26,565 nt of DNA from Haplomitrium mnioides (lineage: Eukaryota > Marchantiophyta > Haplomitriopsida > Calobryales), in NCBI GenBank assembly GCA_049999725.1, contig JBNGIS010002715.1, forward strand, positions 26,776-53,340. The letters are read 5' to 3'. Position numbers and translations under genes: made by a program. The notes beneath the pieces were generated by a model, which searched no databases, was not told where the DNA came from, and saw only the letters and a list, made by a program, of their open reading frames with translations. Within the stretch, counting starts at the first letter, position 1; each line of letters opens with the position of its first letter. This document shows positions 1 through 10,798 of the stretch, one piece after another.

Positions 1-40
<40 letters not shown>
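1..40. repeat. (TG)n microsatellite
   Basis: Twenty uninterrupted TG dinucleotides open the window, so the tract may continue to the left. It lies beyond the 3' end of the minus-strand copia element, where its 3' LTR would be expected. I see no other structure in it. Confidence 0.97.
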
Positions 41-44
<4 letters not shown>

Positions 45-324
45 AATAATAAAGTGTCAAAATTTTTCTTTGATAGTAAAGCTAGTATGTGGTGTTGTTG
101 CATGGTGTCGTTGTGTCCTTCGTAGTTATATCGTTGTGTCCTTTGTACTTATATCTTGGAGATTTGTCTGAAAAATGATGTCAGCTTCAAATGTAATATG
201 TTGCTATCATGATGAATGACCTGTATGACATTTCAAACAAATTAGATAGTTTCAAAAAGAAATGACTGAATTTGCAAGCTTTGATCTTCATGATTAAAGG
301 TCAAAAAAATAGTATAAGCAATTT
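41..324 (-). other. copia 3' non-coding region, LTR not identified
   Basis: This AT-rich stretch follows the copia pol stop codon (TAA at 325-327 on the minus strand). By position it should hold the polypurine tract and the start of the 3' LTR. I could find neither a clear polypurine tract nor a match to the possible 5' LTR sequence at 6770-6860, so the LTR is either lost, too diverged, or left of the window. Confidence 0.4.
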
Positions 325-765
325 TTATTTGCTTTTTTGGTGTAGTTCAGATAATCTTCTTAAACCAAACCCTTGAGTATATGCTATGTACAGAGAAGGT
401 GGAAGGGGTTTCGTGAAGATATCTACTATATTATCCTTGCTTGCTATCCATTGAACATATATTTTGTCACCACATTGCTCATATGTGTAGAAGAATTTAG
501 GGGCAATGTGCTTAATTCTGTCGCCCTTGATAAATCCTTAAGCAATTTGGTCGACGTATGGTCGATTGTCCTTGTATATTATTGTAGTGGATTGAAGTAG
601 AGGTTGGCAAGTATTAATGTTGATATGATCAATGAGTTGTCAAAGCCAAATGCATTCCCTACTAGCCTCATAGAGTGCTATCACTTCTGCATGGTTAGTC
701 GAGATAGTTGTAATAGTCTATTTAGTGCTTTTCCATGAGATAACGGTGCTTCTTTTAAGGAAGAC
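325..765 (-). pseudogene. copia RNase H domain and pol C-terminus (degenerate)
   Basis: Minus-strand translation shows the conserved copia RNase H and tail motifs: STNHAEVIALYEAS near 700, ECIWL followed by an in-frame TGA where Arg (CGA) is usual, IIYKDNRPYVDQIA near 555, a GDRIKHIAPKFFY block, and IFTKPLP near 410. The protein ends with a RRLSELHQ-like tail before TAA at 325-327, which is where copia polyproteins end. At least two in-frame stops (TGA near 643, TAA near 540) make it non-functional. The RNase H of copia removes the RNA strand from the RNA-DNA hybrid during reverse transcription. Confidence 0.85.
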
Positions 766-1560
766 GTATCTTATTTGAGACTTTGCATCATCATGATTTG
801 ATAAATATCTAGTGTCAGCATAACCGACAATGTCATTTGGTGCATTTTTAGGGAAGAAAAGTTCCATATCTTTTGTACCTTTTAGGTATTTGAAAATGCG
901 TTTGAGTTCATTCTAGTGGTGAATGGTAGGTTGGGAGTTGTGCTTTGCGAGCAGGTTCACTGCAAAAGATATGTTAGGTCTAGTCTAATTTGCAAGGTAT
1001 ATAAGAGCTCTAATTGCCAAAAGGTATGGTTTTTCTGATCCTAGAGTTTGTTCATGTTCCTTTTGTTTTCCAAACATGTCTTTGGTGTAGTCCAACCTCA
1101 GTTTTTTGGCTGCTTGGGACTAAAGATCCATTTGCACTATGGTTGTTCTCCCCCTCAATATGAAATGCCATTCTTGATATGAGTTCGGGGGGTGCATTCA
1201 TAAAAATCTGGGTGTTCAGAATGCCATATAAGTAGGCAGTGATGACGTCCATGATGTACATGGTGAGATTGCGTTGGATGGCAAATGCTATCATATATTT
1301 GTATGTTATAGTGTCCATAACATGTGAGTATGTGAGGTCATAATCACGTCCAAGGATTTGAGTGTATCATTTGGCCACTAGTCTTGCCTTGTATCGTGTG
1401 ACATCGCCTTTTGTATTGTGTTTTTGGACAAAAATAAATCTGTAATCTATCAGGTGCATGTCGGGAAGTGTTGGCATTACAGATCCAAATACTTGTCGTT
1501 GTATGAGAAAATCTAGTTCTGAATTTATGGCTATCTTCTATTGGGGCCAATCGGTTCTAC
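766..1560 (-). pseudogene. copia reverse transcriptase, palm internally deleted
   Basis: The N-terminal RT part reads YRFIFVQKHNTKGDVTRYKARLVAK (split here: YRFIFVQKHN, then TKGDVTRYKARLVAK), then a stop, then YTQILGRDYDLTYSHV, MDTITYKYMIAFAIQ and MDVITAYLYG, the classic start of the copia RT. After the NAPPEL motif near 1195 the frame passes directly into sequence matching the RT end and RNase H connection (KDMFGKQKEHEQTLGSEKPY, then LAIRALIYLAN). The intervening 400-500 bp that should carry the YVDD catalytic motif is absent. Further stops and frame changes follow down to 766. This part cannot encode an active polymerase. Confidence 0.85.
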
Positions 1561-2060
1561 ATTGTGCCTCTTATACAGATAAAGGGTCAGGTGTATCATT
1601 GTCTATTGATTGTGATACAGAGAATGCAAATAGGTCATCTATAGAGGTCTGGGTTCTGTCCCATATATGACCGGTATGAGAATAGTCTGTTGCTATTTCA
1701 TCATTGTCGATTGCAGCGTGTAACAATGTCAATGATTTTGGTTTATTCTTTGAGCCTTTAGGTCTTCCATGTTTTGCTTTGGGTTGTATTTCAGTGGCAA
1801 GGGCATTGACTTTTTGAAGTCAAGCTGGTGTGTTGGCTACATCAAAGTGCAATTTGGTGATGTTGCTTGCATTTTTAAATGCATCAGGCATTTTGATTAA
1901 TGTTTGTTGTAAATGGAGGAATTGTTTGACTTCGGCTTCGGATTCACCACTTTGTTGATCAAAGTTTAAGAGCAAGTGTTGGTGTCAGATTAAGTTGTCC
2001 TCAAGTTTAGACTGTAAAGCTTTGTCCTCTTGTAGCAGATGCAAGAAAGATTCTTCAAAG
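1561..2060 (-). other. copia integrase-RT linker, degraded
   Basis: This interval joins the integrase C-terminus and the RT start of the copia element. In intact elements it encodes a poorly conserved, polar linker. No reading frame stays open for long on the minus strand and I identify no motif in it, so it is assigned only by position. Confidence 0.5.
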
Positions 2061-3002
2061 AATTGACAGTCTGCAAATCAAGACTTAAACACACCAGAGG
2101 TTGAAGGTTCAAGATATCAAATGATAGAAGGGGATTCAAAACCAATGTATATGCTTTTCTGGCATTGGGGTCTCATCTTTGTTTGATGTGGTCCTAAGAT
2201 TGGGACAAGGACGAGGCAGCCAAAGGTACAAAGATGCGAGATACCTGCAGGAATTTTGGTTGCGAGTTGGTATGGGGAGTTTTGATTGAATGCAAATGGT
2301 CTGTAGCATAGTAAGGATGTTGCGTGCATGACTGCATGTCCCAAGTTGTGGTGGGGGGTTCGAATTTAGAAGTAATGGTCTTCTTATTAGTTGTATTCTC
2401 TTGATTGCAGATTCTGCAATGCCATTTTGAAAGTGTACATGTGGAATTGAGTATTGGATATCTATGCTGGCAGATGTTCAAAAGTCATCAAATGTTTATG
2501 AAGAGAATTCTCCAGTGTTGTCTACTCTCAGATTTTTGATTAGGTAATCAGGAAACTGTGTCGAGAGTTTCAAGATTTGGGATAGAAGTTTCGGGAAGAC
2601 CATGTTTTTGGTCGTGAGTAGGGATACTTGTGACCATTCAAATGATGCATCAATGGTGACTATGAAGTATGAGAAGGGTTCTGAAGGTGGATGGATAGGT
2701 CCATAGACATCAACGTGGATTTTCTCAAGGAATCGAGGAATCATAATCGTTTTTTTTCATGAGAAGGTGTAATTCTGAGTTTTCCTTGTGCGTATGCTAA
2801 GCATGGGGTAATCAACGGTAGGGGATGCAAGTTCTGCGGCATGTCTTTGTTGTTGTTTTTTATGCGGTAGAACATGTCTCGGTCGGGATGCCCTAGGTGA
2901 TTGTGCCATGTGAGAGCTGCAGAAATCCGTGTCGTAGAGGCATGATATGAACAGATTTTGGTAGTGTATATGCCAAGTGGGGATAACGAGAATGATTCTC
3001 AT
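2061..3002 (-). pseudogene. copia integrase (GAG-pre-integrase, core and C-terminus), frameshifted
   Basis: From high to low coordinate the minus strand gives LTWHNHLGHPDRDMFYRI, the His pair of the HHCC zinc domain, but the following Cys pair reads CLAYAQGKL, with the second Cys replaced by Tyr. The core follows with the first catalytic Asp in HVDVYGPIHPPSE, the second in LRVDNTGEFSS, and the Glu in VHFQNGIAESAIKR, which together form the D,D(35)E triad. The region 2117-2344 carries the familiar NQNSPYQLATKIP, FGCLVLVPILGP and SIYIGFESPSII blocks. At least three frame changes separate these pieces. Integrase would insert the cDNA into the genome; this copy cannot be translated as one protein. 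Confidence 0.88.
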
Positions 3003-3335
3003 ATGTCAAAGCTTGTTGCTATTGGACTCAATACATGGAGGACTTCGGTGTCATGAAAAATTCCGGTTTGAATGTGGAAACTATTTTGTTGTATATCTCG
3101 GAAATTGATGAGGTTTTTGGTTGTTGTAGGTGCATAAATTGCGGATTGGATATCCAGTTTGGTGCTGTTTGGAAAGGGTATGGTGGCTGGACCATGTTCT
3201 TCTTCAATTTGATTGTGGTCGATGATCATGATCATAGACCAAAAAGAAGGTTTAATCAATGAGAAGTGCTTTCGATCTTGCAATATAGTGTGCGAAGATC
3301 TGCTATCTACAATGCAGGTTATCTCGGATTTGTTT
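2999..3335 (-). pseudogene. copia aspartic protease (degenerate)
   Basis: Minus-strand translation reads ITCIVDSRSSHTILQDRKHF around 3270-3330. The usual copia protease active site is D-S/T-G-[SA]; here it is DSR, a Gly-to-Arg change next to the catalytic Asp. Downstream comes the block KLDIQSAIYAPTTTKNLINF, matching the region after the protease flap. The frame stays open to about 2999 and then must shift to enter the GAG-pre-integrase region. The enzyme would process the Gag-Pol polyprotein. Confidence 0.82.
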
Positions 3336-3479
3336 TTCTAGTTTGACAAAGAGGGATGAGTCATGTGACTCTCAAAACGCAGACTGTACGATGGATATTC
3401 ATCCATATCTGTCAACTCTAATAAGTTACCGTGTTTCTTATCATTGTGAGGTTTAATACTCTGTTGGCATAGGCACGGT

Positions 3480-4575
3480 AGGTACGCAGGTACCCTACAA
3501 GTAGGCTGAGTGTGGCTACAATTTCCACAACAATTGCAAGTCGTCTACGGTTGGTGCGATTGAGAATGAGTTTGTCGACCTCTATTGGGTTGCCTGCCTT
3601 CTATGTTGGTCCATGTGTGCTATTGAGCGCGTTCTGGTGTCAATGATGTGCGGCGTTCGATATGTCGATCCCTGTTGTTGGAGGTCGGAGGTTGACTAGT
3701 GTTTGGGCAGGTGGTGCTCTTCTAAATCTAGAGTGTCCCCTTCCTTTGCCTTTGGAAAAATTTTCTGTTTCTAGAGCGCGGATATGGCCCTGTCTCTGTA
3801 AAGTGTGATTCAGGGTTCTATGGAGGTGCAGCAGACCGTGGGGGTCATTTCTTTACATTTTTCACGAGGAGGAGTTGATGTTTTTCAGCTAGTAGCATGT
3901 ATGTTATGAGTTTAGAGTATCGTATGAATCACATGTTGTGATATTGTCATGCTAAAATGAGGTTGCTCACAGGGAAGGTCGATAGAGTCTTCTCTATTTG
4001 CTCTTCGTCAATCACATGGTGACCACAAATTGCCAATTGTGAGAATGCGAATCAATTCGCTACTGTAATTGACTATGGATGTGTGGTACTAAATGCAAAG
4101 ATTAATCCAGTTGTGTCTCACTGCAGGAAGTGATATGCTTGTCAAATGGTCAAATCTTGGGTTGAGTTCTTCTCATAGTAGTCGGGGATTGTTTTAGTTT
4201 AAGTATTGGAGTCTCACAGTTTTACTTGATGGTGTCGAATCAGAATGAGAGCTTTGGCTGCATCACGGGGGTTTATGCCATCATCCGCGATGAGTATATC
4301 ATGAATGCCCTTGGTTGTCATGTATGTTGTGACATCTAGTGACCATGATAAGTAATTTGAGCCATCCAATTTCAGGGCTTGGAATTTCAGAGATGCTACA
4401 AATACTGTTGCATGTCTATGCTCTATTTTTCTGGGAATACCTGTGAATGAGTAAGGTGAACTAGAATAGCTGGCGAATGTAGCGGTTGGGTCAGGGTGGC
4501 GATTGTTCTGTACTTTGTAGAGATGGGTGATTGATCCAAAATTTGGTCGATCACAGACCCATGTACCTGCTTATG
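3480..4575 (-). pseudogene. copia gag with CCHC zinc knuckle (degenerate)
   Basis: The minus strand is open from about 4575 to a TGA at 4215-4217 and contains LKLDGSNYLSWSLDVTTYM, the typical N-terminal motif of plant copia Gag (L.G.NY..W). Further down are YHNMWFIRYSKLITYMLLAE and, at 3497-3538, a perfect zinc knuckle CNCCGNCSHTQPTC (C-X2-C-X4-H-X4-C). Many stops lie between these blocks. Gag forms the virus-like particle and the knuckle binds element RNA. The true start codon is not evident. Confidence 0.82.
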
Positions 4576-6765
4576 TTTTCTGCTTTAAGCGGAAAAATGA
4601 AAATCTAAAATGAAAAAAAAGGAAAGAATCGACTAAATGTGACTCAATTGATATCTACTACCAAAAAATAAATGAGAAATTGATATTGCTAACACATAAA
4701 GAGAGTGCCATGCATGAATGTGTATCTACTCATGTTGGTAGGCCAGTAGTGTATCCTCCAAGAACTTTTTCGTGTATGAGCCTAGTTCCCTTGATCGTTG
4801 TTGTGCCGCTTTGCAACGTTGATTCTAGAAAAAGGAAGAGATAAGAAGTGTTGTAGGTATGGTCAAGTATAGGGTTTTTTTTTATGTGGAAGAAATAGGG
4901 GTTAAGGTTTCTGTCATAGTTGTGTAGTCGATATCAGGGTTGGTATCTTGTATTCAACAGTAAAGATGGTATCCAAGATATCTAAGTCTGATTGTTGAGG
5001 GGTATAAACTAAGAGTAGCTGGGAAACAGAGCAATGCAATATCAAGGTATGTAATGACAGGGAAAAAAAGAAGATAGAGTAATTTGCATATATGTTCTAT
5101 GTCTCACCTTTCTTGTCCAGTGTAAGTCTATGATAGAACAGTGGTGAAATCCAAGAAGGGAAATAAGAGTCACTGGTGATAGACAGTTTACAGAACTATG
5201 TGATCACAAAATGGTTAGTATGATGTGTCTTGAAGTATCTGCCAAAAATATTTCAGAATCAAAGAATGTGTCCCCTGCGAGGGGTAGATTCGTTCAGAAA
5301 AGAAAATAATCAATCAAGAATAATCAAGAGGTAGGTTGAAATAATTGAACCTTGGTGTTTTGGAGAACAAAATGAAAGAGCTTGAAGTAGAAAGATTCAT
5401 GTTGCCCTTCTGTTGAATGTTGATAAAGTTATGTATAGCAGCTTGTGTGAAAGTATCTCTCACCGAAGATATATGTGATTGTGTCGTTATTCAAAGAAGA
5501 TTCGAAATCACTGGAGTCTACATTGCTGCATAGACAGATGAGTCGAACTCATGCACTATGGGAGTAGATAAAAGCAAGTAGATGTCTAATGTCGAATCAT
5601 ACGTAGATGCAAGATAGTATCAGGAGTTCGATGCCAGGTAGGTGTAGAAATGCCTTGTCTCCCCCTGGTCTGTGATGGTGCTTCTGTCATGAAAGACAGG
5701 TACGCTATCGCTGAGTGACAGTAGAGAACCACAAGCAAAAAAAAGGTAAACCAAGAATGAAAAAGGAACAATGAGAAGGTGGTAAGCTCGTGTGCTTATC
5801 CTTCAGTATTAGAGAGGAATGAAAAAGGTAAGAGGAAAGAATGAAAGAATTGAGTATAGGGGTAGAATAGCAAGCCCGCATACCCTGGTGTCGAAGAAGA
5901 ACGGATGTACATGATGTTACTATCAAAGATCGATTGAAGAAGAATGCGAGGCGTCTGTGCTAGATGGTTTCTAGAAAGAAGAAGGAGTAAACATGAATCT
6001 CACGAAGAACCACAAATAGAAAAAAAGGAAGAGAAAACGATAGCTCATGAGCAAACGATATACTAGTATAGAATTGTAGTTATGAAAACATAGAAAGGAG
6101 AAAAAAAGGAAGATAAGACCTAGAGTTTTCGCTGTCAAAGAGTAAGGAGGATGGACAGCGTCAATCTGTTATAGGTGAGGGATAAAATGAAACAATGATG
6201 AGGCAATGTGGGTCAACCTCGGGCAAACACATAGTGTTGTGGTGCTGGTTTGAGGTTGACGAATAGAGAAAAGAGCAAATGAATGTTAGGGCGGTTGAGC
6301 GGAGGTTGTCAAACAGAGAAAGAGAGAGCACTCGCAATGCCGCAGGAAGAGTTTGAGGTTGCTAAACAAAGAAAAGATCAAGCGAGCACTACAAGCTGAG
6401 TTGAGGTCGACAAAGAGAGAAAAAATTGAGCCTAGCTGTAGCGGATGTTGAAAGAAACGAGGGGCGAGTGAGGAAGCACCTTCGACCCTAAACCGTACGA
6501 GAAGGGGGGGGCGCCTCCAAGAGGAAAACTTAGAAGAAGAAAAAAAAAAGAATAGAGTATGGTAATGGTATAGAGAAGAGAGAAGGAGAATGTATTCGGC
6601 AGAAAAAAAGTTTTGAGGATGCACTGTGAGTGTAGAAGAAAAGAAAAGGTTGCAAACAAGTGACGCGAGAGCTTCCCAAGATGTTGGTATAGATTGAGCA
6701 AATGTGGAGAGAAAAAAATTTGTTGTAGAGTCCATCGTATTGATAACGTGTTATCTCATGAGAGC
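4576..6765 (-). other. Pyrimidine-rich probable copia leader, no gene
   Basis: This 2.2 kb on the minus strand lies between the gag-like frame and the possible LTR end. It is strongly GA-rich on the plus strand, so C/T-rich in the element's sense, with many A or G runs and no conserved protein. Several short minus frames exist (for example 149 codons at 6286-6735) but they read as Phe/Ser/Leu-rich products of pyrimidine tracts. I take it as a long untranslated leader or an unrelated insertion. The inverted repeat GATAAC-GT-GTTATC at 6742-6755 lies where a primer-binding region could be, but I cannot assign a tRNA. Confidence 0.4.
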
Positions 6766-6769
6766 TGCA

Positions 6770-6868
6770 CACATACACACTGGAGTCTCTAGATGAACAA
6801 ATAGATTGATAGATGGTAACCTAGCTTACATTGGGTATATATATGTCTTTATAACATATATACACTAA
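6770..6868 (-). other. Possible end (R-U5) of the copia 5' LTR
   Basis: Read on the minus strand this stretch has a TATA-like segment (GTTATAAAGACATATATATA) followed by CCCAATGTAAGCTAGGTTACC and an ATCAATCTATTTG block, a layout resembling the promoter, R and U5 of plant copia LTRs, and lies just upstream of the putative leader. No second LTR copy is visible in the window, so the assignment rests on position and general appearance only. Confidence 0.3.
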
Positions 6869-6963
6869 ATTTTTTTTGGTTATAAAAGGATCATTTCAAA
6901 CACATGCATCCATAGAGCATTAAACTTGAAAATTTGTTGAAACTAAATTACTTTAGAAGAATG
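6869..6963 (+). repeat. Left copy of a ~93-bp direct repeat flanking LINE B
   Basis: This segment matches 12721-12813 in the same orientation, sharing CACATGCAT, AACTTGAAAATTTGTTGAAA and TACTTTAGAAG in the same order and spacing, with roughly 75-80% identity by eye. It sits just left of the (CT)n tract that precedes LINE family B, while the other copy sits just right of that element's 3' end. It could be a very long target-site duplication or a dispersed repeat. Confidence 0.8.
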
Positions 6964-6964
6964 T

Positions 6965-7019
<55 letters not shown>

Positions 7020-7036
7020 TCACACACACACACACC
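6965..7036. repeat. (CT)n-(AC)n compound microsatellite
   Basis: About 25 CT units run to 7014 and are followed directly by about ten AC units. The tract lies at the inferred 5' edge of LINE B. It also creates a spurious Arg-Glu-rich minus-strand frame (6943-7260), which I do not annotate. Confidence 0.95.
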
Positions 7037-7189
7037 AAACTAACCTTAACTAACGGGGTTACCGTAGCGAGGGTTGCGTCTGCGCGGCGGCGCGATGGCG
7101 ATGGAGACAAGCTCGCAACGTAGCAATAGAGCTTGCAACAAAGGTACGATGACGATGGAGTGGATAGTTTCATGAGGAGGACCTCGCCA

Positions 7190-7600
7190 CCTAATTTCGA
7201 CCTACACAAGATATCACCCTCAAAAACCACCATAAAATACTGAACTTTTGCAACACGCATGACCTACACATCTGCAATGGAACAACACAATGGCTAGACT
7301 CAAGGAATCTCACTTGTCAAGGTAGCACATGCATTGGGAAATCAGTGGTGGACTACCTTCTTACCGATTCTCATCAAACATCTGAATTCCTTGAAAAATT
7401 CTACATTGGGGAACCAACCCCTAACTCACACCACACACCACTGCACTTCGCTCCGAAGCCTACTACCGGAATCCTCAACACTCCCAGAACTCATCGTCCC
7501 ACCTGCCTCATATACCACTACCCACCTAAGGAGAAACAGTCCAAAACATGCACCAAAGATTTGCACATATAATTGTCCTCTAACCCAGTGCTAGACTCTA
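7190..7600 (+). pseudogene. LINE B apurinic-type endonuclease, C-terminal part
   Basis: The plus strand reads KILNFCNTHDLHICNGTTQW, then a VVDYLLTDSHQTSEF block and GEPTPNSHHTPLHFA. These match the end of the EEP/AP-type LINE endonuclease: the HDLxIxNG strand, the xVDYxL strand, and the SDH-containing motif that carries the catalytic His. Here the usual SDH reads SHH, replacing the Asp that orients the catalytic His. The N-terminal half, with the catalytic Glu and Asn, was not found upstream, so the element is 5'-truncated or eroded near the (CT)n tract. The enzyme nicks target DNA to prime reverse transcription. Confidence 0.72.
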
Positions 7601-8063
7601 CCTCACTAACAAACATCATTCTCATAGCAACTCAATTGAAGATCTCTACCACTCTCCTTACAGCCAAAACCCCCTCCAACTTTAAGCCTAACCCGTCATT
7701 TAACAACACTACAAGAGAAACCAAATCCTAGTGGCAAAAACAGATCAAACAGAGAGCACCAGCTACAACGATTCATGAATAGCTCCACGCCTAACGGAAA
7801 TGCAGAAGGGAACTACATTGGACATGGATAGCGCAATGACTCCCCCAACTCATCTTGGACAAGAAATGCCAACCAAAGAGATTCTTCTCTTCCTTCAAGG
7901 GCCAGCAAGACCAGCTCTAGCTACACGACCTCCAAGACAAGAAGGAAAATGGTGACAAGCTCTACCACTCTACATCAGTCACACCTAACTCACCCCTCTT
8001 TAATCAACAACAAAACCACAACTGATGTTTTCACCACTAAAAAGGTCCTGGCTACGATCAAGA
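7601..8063 (+). pseudogene. LINE B endonuclease-RT linker
   Basis: This interval, on the plus strand, is the connector between endonuclease and reverse transcriptase. Recognisable pieces are LPQLILDKKCQPKRFFSSFK (a W/F-rich segment seen before RT in LINEs) and TTKKVLATIK just before the junction. It has several stops. The reading breaks off at about 8063 where LINE A begins and resumes at 10837-10839. Confidence 0.6.
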
Positions 8064-8073
8064 TTCCCTTAGA

Positions 8074-9606
8074 TTGCAAAAATTTCTGACAAGGATCATT
8101 AATACAGAGCAGTCAGCCTTTCTGCCTCATAGATACATCCTTGATAATGTGATTTCTGCCATTGAGACCAAGGATTGGGCCCTCTCAACAGGACAAGATT
8201 GTGTCTTCCTGAAGGTAGATTTTGAGAAAGCATATGACACAGTGGACTGGGAGTTCTTGTTCAAAATTTTAGAAGCCATGGGGTTTGGTCAGACATTCAT
8301 CGACTTTGTGAAGGTGACAACAACCAATGCCACGTCCGTAGTCAACCTAAACGGCATCCCCTCCTGCTCATTCCCTATCCAGCGATCAGTGCGTCAAGGC
8401 TGCCCTCTAGCCCCTTTTCTGTATCTTGTGGTAGCAGATGCACTGGGACACCTTCTCAAGAATGCAGCGCTCACTGATCAAGTTAAAGGGATTTCTATCC
8501 CTTTGGGCAGGTACCACCTCTTTTCCCAATATGCTGATGACACTTTTCTATCCTTGGCAGGAGAAGAACAGAACTTGACCAAGGCAGTAGAGGTGCTGCG
8601 TACCTTCTCCAAGGCTTCTGGACAGAATATCATCTGGGATAAATCATCTGCTATCTGGATCAGCTCGAGACCTAGACCACAAGGGTGGAACGTTGGCAGT
8701 AACTGGAAGTGGGCAGAAAAGGACACAATTCTGAAATTCCTTGGTATTCCATTTGGCCTTCAAAGCGGTCTACAAGCAATCAAGAACATCTTGGTGGACA
8801 GAGTCAGATCTAAACTCAAGTTTTGGTGCAACAGACACATCAGTCTACCAGGTAGACTGTTGATCATCAATCATATCCTTCTGGGATCCATCTGGTACTT
8901 TGTTTCTTGCTGGGCAGGGGGCAGCTCCCCGCTTAAGGAAATCAAACAGATGGTGAGAAACTTCCTCTGGTCAGGAAATGGGGAAAACTGCAGAGCTCCG
9001 GTAGCATGGGAAACCTGCGTGAGGAGAAAGAAAGAAGGAGGACTGGAACTGATAGACATTCATGCCCAGACTCAAGCCCTGCTGGGGAAGTGGATAATGA
9101 AGACTGTGCTGCCAAGAGACTCTACATGCAAAACGTTTCTTATGTATAAAGCTAGCCAAGCTAGACCACTCAGTAAAGTAGGTTGGGGTCACTCTCTATT
9201 GTGGACAGTAGCCGATTGCAAAGCTTCATGCTGGTCGACCTCGCAACTGTGGAATGAGATATGGCAGGCTTGGTCAATACTCAAAAGATCCATAAAACAG
9301 AAGGCTCCCGAGTCCTTTGAAGAGGTTGTGAGCATAAACATCTGGTGGAATAAACTGGGGGACAATTCTTTGTTGGCGTCAAATAAGAGCTGGCCAACCT
9401 TGAGGTGGTCTCAAGCAGGGGTCAACATGATTGGGGACCTATGGAATCATCAAACATACGAATTCCTTGAGTGGACAGAGGTGCAGGAACGGTTTCAGCT
9501 TCACAAAAGGCATGAGCATAAATGGTATGATCTGATAGCTAAGATTCCTAACAGATGGATTTCACTCCTCCTTGAGGGCCCAGGCCACTTAAGAAAAGAA
9601 GACTAG
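8074..9606 (+). pseudogene. LINE A reverse transcriptase (L1 type), long open stretch
   Basis: A 510-codon open frame encodes most of a plant L1 RT. Visible motifs (residues counted from 8074) are EQSAFLPHRYILDNV (12-26), the catalytic-Asp motif DFEKAYDTVDW (49-59), RQGCPLAP (107-114) and YADD at 153-156, then GLPGR-like SLPGRLLIINHILL and a thumb region. There is no ATG at the start; the frame begins inside RT because of 5' truncation. The stop at about 9604 follows a one-base shift near 9590, since KRRLEWSLLIWSGHTPHRNI continues the usual protein in another frame. The catalytic residues are intact in this remnant, but without the N-terminal domains it could not transpose on its own. Confidence 0.92.
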
Positions 9607-10732
9607 AATGGAGTCTTCTCATCTGGTCTGGACACACACCCCATCGCAATATCCCTGTGGGGTGCTAATACTGAGTTGAAGGTAGGAACAATGACTCAGT
9701 CCTCTGATATCACCCAGTCATGCTCATGGTTCTTTGTCACACCAATGTCTACCATGTTGGTAGAAGGAATTCGTCCCTAGCTTCCTCCTTCAGTGATTAT
9801 GAGAAAAATGAGAGTCTGCACAGTGACTAAAGATCAGAGTGCCGAGTATAAATTACTTGGCTCAGTTATTGGAGAGGGAGATTGGGACCCTGGTATGTGG
9901 GTATGGAAAGATAATTCACCCCTCAGTAGCTACTCGACCAAGAAAGGCCATCGGTTCATCCTAGATCGACCATCAACTATCACTCCGGTTCTGGAACGCT
10001 GGAAAGCACAGGGCTCGATCGACTCCAAATACTCTTCCAGATGGACTGATATATGGGTGGCGAGCAGATCAGCTAAAGAGGCCACTTTAATGTGGCTTAT
10101 TGTCCAAAGAGGTGTGCAAGTAGGGAGTTTCAGAAAAAAGACAGAAAAGCCTAACTATGAGATTGATGCAAGATGTGTCTGCTGCAAGGAGGATTCTATG
10201 GAAGACATCATTCACTGTTTCTGGCTTTGCCCTAGGATTAGCACTATCTGGAAATGGGCAGGGAATATCATTAACAGATTAGTGTTTGCTGTTTGGGGGA
10301 ACTCCAAAAGGTGGAAACCAACATGGCAGCAATGCATCCTAGGTGACAGAACTCCAAAGGCCCTGGCCATAGCTAAAGAGATCTGGTCCCTTCTAAGAGG
10401 AATTGTACTGTACTCTATATGGCTCTCTAGGAACGCTGCAGTGTTCGAGAAGTCGTACATGGATATGTACTGTTTAAAGAAGAAAATCTGGAGGAGGTTG
10501 GTCGAGTATGGAAGGAAAGCTTAGCACGATGCCTGTAGAAACTGGAGGAAGGCTCAAAGTGAAGCAAAGAGAGAAACAATTCTGGAAACTTTTGACAGAA
10601 CCTGGGGTGCTAGGCATTTTCTCTGTATCCGTGATGAAGACAATGTTTACTGGAATCTGGATGTTAGTAGTAATTTGGATTGAGGGTATTGGCTTGATGT
10701 GGTTTACTAGGCTTGATCCTGAAAGGGATTGA
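9607..10732 (+). pseudogene. LINE A ORF2 C-terminal region with zinc-finger domain
   Basis: After a damaged 190-bp junction the frame 9793-10524 encodes the C-terminal part of plant L1 ORF2. It contains a cysteine-histidine cluster CVCCKEDSMEDIIHCFWLCP (C-X2-C, then H-X4-C), the zf-RVT domain known in plant LINEs, followed by Trp-rich segments such as IVLYSIWLSRNAAVF. A frame change after 10524 allows the usual end, TILETFDRTWGARHFLCIRD, to be read in the next frame up to about 10680. The zinc finger is thought to help bind element RNA or target DNA. This copy is broken by at least three frame changes. Confidence 0.85.
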
Positions 10733-10798
10733 TGGGTTGTTGTTTTTGCCGCTCGGCCTGATTGCTGGCCGCGGTTGTTCCTTTGATGCTTGAAAGTT

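Larger units (their letters stand above)
325..6765 (-). mobile_element. Decayed Ty1/copia LTR retrotransposon
   Basis: Minus-strand reading gives, in order from high to low coordinate, gag with a zinc knuckle, an aspartic protease, a GAG-pre-integrase/HHCC region, the integrase core, reverse transcriptase and RNase H. Integrase before RT is the defining order of Ty1/copia (Pseudoviridae), as opposed to Ty3/gypsy. Every domain is interrupted by stops or frameshifts and the middle of RT is missing, so the copy is dead. The upper boundary is the inferred leader start near 6765 and is uncertain; the coding part itself ends near 4575. Flanking LTRs could not be paired within the window. Confidence 0.88.

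Noticed and set aside
1-300. 3' LTR of the copia element
   Set aside because: No TG...CA boundaries, polypurine tract or similarity to the 6770-6868 block could be supported by eye.
6286-6735. 149-codon minus-strand frame starting with ATG beside the inverted repeat
   Set aside because: Composition is Phe/Ser/Leu-rich from pyrimidine tracts, overlapping frames are equally open, and there is no domain; taken as leader sequence, not a gene.
6943-7260. 105-codon minus-strand frame with an Arg-Glu repeat
   Set aside because: The repeat is the translation of the (CT)n microsatellite and the remainder lies antisense to LINE B.
8478-9192. Minus-strand frames opposite the LINE A RT
   Set aside because: They are antisense shadows of the 510-codon RT frame, which shows clear family motifs.
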